Positions 58,345 through 64,000 of a DNA stretch of 64,000 bases are shown piece after piece. Position 1 is the stretch's first letter, and each line of letters starts with the position of its first letter. Location: assembly GCA_021464415.1 (NCBI GenBank), contig CM038469.1:64461650-64525649 (forward strand). Reading direction: 5' to 3'. Below the pieces are notes generated by a model. The model made no database searches. It was given only the letters and a program-made list of their open reading frames with translations, and had not been told where the DNA came from. The DNA comes from Lonicera japonica (lineage: Eukaryota; Streptophyta; Magnoliopsida; Dipsacales; Caprifoliaceae). Position numbers and translations under genes: made by a program.

Positions 58345-58560
58345 ATGAGTAGCTTGATGTGGAGGGATTTGAAGAATGATGTGCATCATGATGATAATGT
58401 CCATTATGGTCATGTTTATAACCATCCAGCATGGATGGAAGGAGATGGCGATGATGATGATGATGGAGACTATGACTATGCCCCAGCTGCACCCATGGAG
58501 GATGATGGAGATGATGATGATGACGATGATGGTGATTATGATTATGCGCCAGCTGCTTAA
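58345..58560 (+). CDS. Small acidic protein with two GDYDYAPAA repeats (unknown function)
   Basis: A single-exon 71-aa frame. The ATG at 58345 is chosen because the upstream in-frame extension would need a TTG start. Residues 1-31 are His-rich (His 14, 15, 20, 23, 27) and contain MWRDLKND. Residues 32-49 and 52-71 are two repeats of a poly-Asp run (5 and 7 Asp) followed by GDYDYAPAA, the second at the exact C-terminus. The two nine-codon GDYDYAPAA units differ at five codons, all synonymous, which argues that the peptide is under selection. There is no signal peptide or membrane segment, so a soluble intracellular protein is expected. The His/Asp-rich composition could bind metal ions and the Asp-Tyr pairs could be modified, but both are speculation. 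A TATA box lies upstream. I do not recognise the family. Confidence 0.75.
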   Translation: MSSLMWRDLKNDVHHDDNVHYGHVYNHPAWMEGDGDDDDDGDYDYAPAAPMEDDGDDDDDDDGDYDYAPAA

Positions 58561-60424
58561 GTTGATTATATCATGGCTACACCTTATCAAAACCATAGTT
58601 TTGAAACCCTAAATTTTAGTAGCTTATATAAAACCCTCTCTTGTGTTTTCTATGTAATACAATTAAAGAAAACCCTAGCTAGCTATATGCTATGTCCAAT
58701 TTTCATCTCTCATCTCACTTGGTGATCAGTGTAGTACTTAATTAGAAGGATGCTTTTATGAGATATTGTACGACACTAATTAGAATATAAAATACTACAT
58801 ATTTTGTACTGCTTGTGAGTACATACACTGCTTGTGAATGACTCTTAATTTACTTTTATTAAATCATTGAAGTGGTTTCATATATAAATTTTATTATTCT
58901 ATGTACGTAAATAAGCAAGTGAACCAGTGAAAATCAAAATAAAAAAGTTTTAGCTTAGACGGTTTCTCCGTCCACTCTTCACATACATGAGTGTGCGAGG
59001 TTTGAACATGTTAGCTGCACGTACTTTAAGGGGGTAGTTGATTAATCATGTACGGGATGGTAATACAAGTATGTCTAATCCAGAGTAAAAGCAAATTTTT
59101 GGTAGAGGGCTCAAGGGTAGCGTAAATGTAAGCTCAAACTCCTTTAGGGACTAAAATTTTTGCCGTAGTCCTTGACTAGAGTTTAAAAAAAGAAGAAGAA
59201 GAAGAAATGTAGAAGTAATCATATTAATGGTGATGTTGAATATTAAATCCGCACATCAATTATGTATAATGTTAAATATAATAATGTGGAAAATGTGCAG
59301 GAATGCTAGTAGTTTGGAGTATTCAAATTAATGGTTGTTGGTCATACATCCTCTTTTGGTCCAAACTTTTTGGATCCTACACTACCAATGAATTATTGTC
59401 ACTTAGAAATGTTGCTAAAGTTTTTTTTTAGGAAAGAAAAGAAAAAAAACTTTAGTCAAGAACTAGACTGAAAGTCTAGCTCATTAAGAAATTGTAGTGC
59501 GTTTTATAAATACAGGTAACTTTCCTATATTAGCTATCTTTTAAATAGATTTGAAATTGTCCTGACAATGCTAAAACCTGCATATTTCTGCCAATCTCGA
59601 GCGCTGCACTAATTAAATATCTTGATTTCCTTCTGAATTTGTCGTCATAATGCACATGGAATACTCCATCACCACTCCCTTTCTTATTCAACTGCTCGGG
59701 GTTCATACCTTACCCACTCACCATCCCTCACACTTAATTGCCTGAGAAGTGGGCAGCGATACGTCTGAGATAGAGCTTGTTGGGAATAAAGTAAAAATCT
59801 CAACCTAGTCCCCTTTTATCATTTTATTTATTTATATTTTTTAATTATACAATTGGTGAATAGATCCAAGTGATTTGAGGAGAAAGAAGCAAAGACAGAA
59901 CGCAAAGCTGATCATCCTATGTAAATACTAGCTCACACTTTTAACCATTTGTGCTTGTATTCCGTTCTAATGATCATTTTTCTTTCAATAATCTAATGTT
60001 TGAGATTCTGAGAATTACTTCGACAAAAGATTCAAATTTAATAACCTTCGTCGCAAAACTTTGAAATAAAGAAAAAAAAAACTGTAAAGTTAGAAAGTCG
60101 ATCTACAAATGTGAAAAAACGTTTAAGGGAGGTTATCATCGCATAATTAATCCAAATTAAAACTAGCCGACAATTAGTGGGGTTCAGAAACCACTTTAGG
60201 TTTGACTAACCGACTCTTTTTTTTTTTTTTTGAGAAAAAGAAATGAAATCACATAGATATCTTAGAAGAGCAAAGAAGCACAAGGAATCTCAAGTCTTTG
60301 AAAGGCTCAAAGACAATCAATTACGGCCAATTAAATGACCTACCTTATTACCATCTCTATATATGAACATACATATTGAAACTTAACCCTCCGACATTGG
60401 AAGTAAGAATTTTGTAGAATTTAG
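58561..60424. other. 3' UTR of the small acidic gene, then intergenic DNA
   Basis: 58561 to about 58680 is probably the 3' UTR, with AATACA/AATTAAAG-type signals near 58645-58660. The remainder is AT-rich. A sequence at about 58950-59010 with 'gcttagacgg' and 'gcgaggtttgaac' could be a tRNA-derived SINE relic. No further gene is supported. Confidence 0.45.
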
Positions 60425-60690
60425 TTATCCCATTATATGGCGTTTTCTATTCAAATTAAATTGTTGTATTTCCGCGAGTTTTAACGTGGCGAATCCAACC
60501 CTGGCCTCATCGATCTTCTTAGGGACTTTGAGAATGTTGAGCTCGGAATTTATGTGCCACTCTAGCTTGGTGGATTCTGGTCCGGAGGACCCGTGGACGT
60601 AGGAGATTGAAGATGACTGAACTTTGGGTACAGATGAATAACCATGTTTCCCCAACAGCCATATTTGTTTGAGCTATGGGTAACTTTACA
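60425..60690 (-). pseudogene. Unidentified coding-like fragment, about 85 codons
   Basis: The minus-strand frame runs from about 60690 (after TAG, which could be part of an acceptor CCCATAG) to TAA/stop at 60425. Features: KQIWLLGKHGYSSVPKVQSS, SSGPESTKLEWHINSELN, KKIDEARVGFATLKLAEIQQ. Base composition rises well above the AT-rich surroundings, and the amino-acid pattern is balanced, as in real exons. No start codon is well placed (the nominal start is TTG). I do not recognise the family. It may be a captured or leftover exon, or the terminal exon of a gene whose other parts I could not find. Confidence 0.4.
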
Positions 60691-61459
60691 AGAAATTAAG
60701 AAACAATAATTTTAACAAGTACAGCATATTGAAGAATGATATATTGTTAATTTTATTGTCCAGCAATGCAAATTAAACAAGTTCTTTGTAGTGTTTTAGT
60801 TCAAGCAACATAATATTTTGTAACATTCATTTTCGGAAAATTTAGGAATATGAAATCTGCTCACTTACGTCATGATGAACTAGGTCTTTTAAGTGATAAC
60901 ATTGATCCAAGTTTTTGTGCTCGCAAACAAGAGAAAAAGGGGATGTTAAAATTAAGAAAAAATTTCACTACACCTACAACAACATTTTTGTCACTATTAA
61001 TTATGAAATTTTAGAGATAAATTATGAAATTTTTAAAAATATTTGTCACTGCCAAAGACAGTGACAAATGTTTCAGAGAAATTTTATCAAATTTTTTTCC
61101 TGTCTTTCGGAGGCGCAAAATTTTAGAAGCTTTATATTTAATAATTTTATGAAAAAACTAGTATAATACTATTATTAGAATAAAACTGAAATTTGTATAT
61201 AAATATGAATTACCCTTTTACTTGTATATAAAAAAATATTATTATAATAGTAATTATTGGCGTTTTATCACTGTTTATGGTGGTGACAAATCAATGACTC
61301 TAGTGTAATGTTTAAAGTACTTTATGTCTGCTTTCTTAAACTTATCATTTAAAAATTATATATATACACTTTCAATTCCACTTAAGTGAGTGTCACTAAA
61401 ATATAGTTTTCACAAAAAACTTCTACAATAAAAATTTGAGTTGACAATTTGAAGAGTTA
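60691..61459. other. AT-rich intergenic DNA with transposon-like words
   Basis: 61000-61310 contains several 'gtcact...' and 'agagataaatt' words plus an inverted pair 'tttgtcactg'/'cagtgacaaa' at about 61050-61075, probably a decayed DNA transposon. No gene. Confidence 0.4.
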
Positions 61460-62329
61460 GGTGGTATTTGTTTCAACCACTTAAATCTGAAAACTTAAAG
61501 TTTTCAGATTTAAGCGGTGTAAATATTGTTTGATTGGCAAAAAAAATAAGTGATGTATCACTTAAATCTGAAAAATTGTGTCAAAAGTTGTAAGTGGTAA
61601 AACTACCACTTAAATCTGAAATTTGAAAACACTGGCTGCACAATACCCATTTTATCCACCACACTCTTCTCCTCTTCTCATTCTTCAACTTCACACAGCT
61701 TCTTCTCTACTGCTGCCGCTGCACTTTTTCTTAATACCCATTTTTAGGGCTTTGTTTGATTCATGCTAGTGGTTGATTCGTTTTTGGTTTGGATTTTGAA
61801 AGGATTCTACATATAAGCATTAAAGAAGAAGAAAATAGATGCATATAGAATTAAGTAAAGACAAGATAAAGAAAAAATTATGAGATCGAATAGATTATGA
61901 TATCTTAGGAAGAGAGATTACCTGAGTTAAAGTATATAGATTACCTCAGCTAGGAGGAGAGATTATGCATATGAACAAAGTCAGCTAATTTTTATGTCAA
62001 CTCATCTTAACCACACACAGGTAAGGTGTTTTCTTTCCTTCTTCCTTTTGAAGGAAAAGCTAATTAATGATGCCAAAAAGAAAAGGGATTTGTTTTCTTT
62101 GCTAAGGGGATGGATTTTTATATCTTTTTTATTTCATTTGATCTAAATAAACAAGTAAGGGTAAAATTGTCATATTAAAAAAATCAGTTTTCAAATGTAT
62201 TATATTTAAACAAACAATATTTTTTCAGACACAGTTTTCAGAAGTAAACAAACAGTTTTTTCAATTTCAGTTTTCAGTTTCAATTTCAGTTTTCAGTTTC
62301 AGTTTTCAAATGTTTTATCAAATGCCACC
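61460..62329. mobile_element. Tourist-like element, 870 bp
   Basis: The left end GGTGGTATTTGTTTCAACCA and the reversed right end GGTGGCATTTGATAAAACAT are inverted repeats. Both arms are rich in 'ctgaaaact' words. A TTA duplication flanks it (61457-61459, 62330-62332). The interior (61620-62140) is not repetitive and has no long frame. A truncated relative lies at 180-471. Confidence 0.8.
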
Positions 62330-62332
62330 TTA

Positions 62333-64000
62333 GATTTAAATTCTAGGATTCAAGATTTTTCAGTTATCTCTAACGAGATATATTCCTCTTGAGAGAAACA
62401 TAAAATTAAAGAATTTAAAATGGGAACTATTACATTTAAATTGAAGTTCTTAATTTTTTAATGTTACAATACACGACAAAGTGAATATGATACGTCATAT
62501 ACCCAAATTAAGTACGATGAGCATCAATTGATGAGTCACACGTTTATATATAGTGAGTTCAAATCTGGTACGAACCAGTTTGTATGCACTGTGACTTTTA
62601 ATGACAGTTTTATATTGCTAAAATATTTGGGAGATATTTTTAGCGACAAAAAATTGTCGCTAAAGGTTCAATCTGCACGGACTAATCTGCACCAGATTCT
62701 TGCTATATATATAGTAATGGAAGAACCAAAAAATGTCAGTTTCTATTGTAATAATTACATTAATATGTATTTGAATTTATTTGATGTTACTTTAAACTTA
62801 TCAGAGTGACACATTAAAATATAGTTGTTAAAAAATATAAACACATCATGCAAAACAATTTTGCATTAATTTTTTTGGATTGCAAAGTTAAGTTTGCACA
62901 AAATACAAATTTTGTCAAAACCTTCATTTTAAAACACAATTGATAAACAAGTCCTTATTTCAAAAAACAAAAGATTAAAAAGCAGGTCCTTATTTCAAAA
63001 ATATATTATTTCATACAATGTTTTTAAAAAACGTTGTCACATTAGATCTTTTGCTCCATTTCTAGTTTATTATTTTATTTGGATATTAAAGACATTTGAG
63101 TAAATTAAATTTATTTTAACTAAAACCTAATATATATATATATATATGCGTGTATTTTTGGCCGCTGAAATTTTAGATTTTTGGTTCACTTATTTTTTAA
63201 TTGAATTCTTTGATAAAATTTTGGGGAGTTGATCTAATCATGGAGATCATCACGCCAAATTTTATTAGAAAATCCAACCATTTATCTCACAAAAAGGAAA
63301 ATTTGTTCTTTTACTAATATAATAAAAAAGAGGAAATATTGTCTACAACATTATTGATTAATTATATGTATATATATACACTATGGAATTGACCACTTAG
63401 TTAGTGGAAGTGCCCACATGGAGCCGGAAGATTCTGCGTTCGAATCTCATTTCAAGTAGGAAGCGATATTTTTCTTTGTTATTGTAATTTAATAAACAAA
63501 CTTTAGACTTTTTGTAAAAAAAGAATGAAAAAATCTTGTAGACATTCATGTATCTTGAAATTAAATGGTATTAGCATGCTCTAGTAACCAAGAATCCTAC
63601 GCTTCATACCGAAATGAAGATATATGCTTCGATATGATCACCACTCACCGCTAGTATATTAATTTACTTTTACATATTTGCTGACCTGTCAATTTATTTT
63701 CCTACGTGGCTGGACCACATGTGCAACATCTCAATAGCATTGGGTGTCATTCACACCCTTCATCAATCAACCCACACTTCTCTCTAGCGAGTTCTTGTGC
63801 CAAAACGAGCAGCTAGAATATCTTCTCCCGGCCAATTCTCACCTTTATATATATAAATTAAGTACAATACCGCTTTGTATAATTCCAATTCAGACTCACC
63901 CCTCACCAAAAAAACCAACAAAACCCCTGGTTTTATAGTTCTTCCCCCCAAATAAGCCCTATACACGTTTTCTTTTCATTCCAAGCCGGAATTAATTTTC
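62333..64000. other. AT-rich end of the window
   Basis: No gene is supported. 62635-62660 contains a perfect short hairpin (TTTAGCGACAAAAAATTGTCGCTAAA-like), also seen in diverged form near 22950-23010. 63155-63290 resembles one arm of the inverted repeat at 41.9-42.2 kb. At about 63390-63460 'ttagttagtggaagtgcc' and 'gcgttcgaatct' have the spacing of A and B boxes of a tRNA-derived SINE. Confidence 0.4.

Noticed and set aside
58289..58612. His-, Ile- and Met-rich frames overlapping the small acidic gene
   Set aside because: They are shadows of the GAT-rich codons in other frames; only the plus frame starting at 58345 has a sensible start, leader and repeat conservation.

Overview
This window looks like nuclear DNA of a flowering plant, probably a eudicot. 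It is AT-rich (tandem AT, TTA and GATA runs are common). Its genes have many GT-AG introns, and its intergenic space is filled with plant-type transposons: a Ty3/gypsy chromovirus, an L1-type LINE, hAT, Mutator-like, PIF/Harbinger (Tourist) and Stowaway elements. I cannot name the species from sequence alone.

Four genes are supported, three of them on the minus strand. (1) An EG45-like/plant natriuretic peptide-like secreted protein, two exons, 24257-25185. (2) The 26S proteasome ATPase subunit RPT6, nine coding exons, 29539-38655, with a likely 5' UTR exon near 39.2-39.3 kb. (3) A chloroplast-targeted DUF2358 + SOUL haem-binding protein resembling Arabidopsis HBP5, eight exons, 42426-49314. 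(4) On the plus strand, a 71-aa acidic protein of unknown function carrying two copies of GDYDYAPAA, 58345-58560. The exon chains of the first three were joined by checking splice dinucleotides and reading phase, and all give continuous frames.

Layout: 0-7 kb is a cluster of inverted-repeat DNA transposons, including one nested inside another. 7.2-14.9 kb is an older LTR-like repeat interrupted by a decayed chromovirus (8621-14568) with both LTRs and a 5-bp target duplication. 15-24 kb is gene-poor, with a hAT element containing G-run repeats and a Stowaway element. 24-25 kb holds the EG45 gene. 28 kb holds a Tourist element. 29.5-39.3 kb is RPT6, whose first intron carries a LINE with a mutated catalytic motif. 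39.4-40.6 kb is an unusual array of alternating inverted hairpins. 42.4-49.3 kb is the SOUL gene, with a recent tandem duplication, a coding-like fragment and LINE debris in its introns. 50-64 kb holds two Tourist-like elements, a probable solo LTR, the small acidic gene and an unidentified coding-like fragment.

I see no operon, CRISPR array, rRNA or functional tRNA gene. The genes are unrelated housekeeping, plastid and secreted functions and show no sign of working as a unit. The most unusual items are the hairpin array upstream of RPT6 and the small acidic repeat protein, whose repeat units differ only at synonymous sites.
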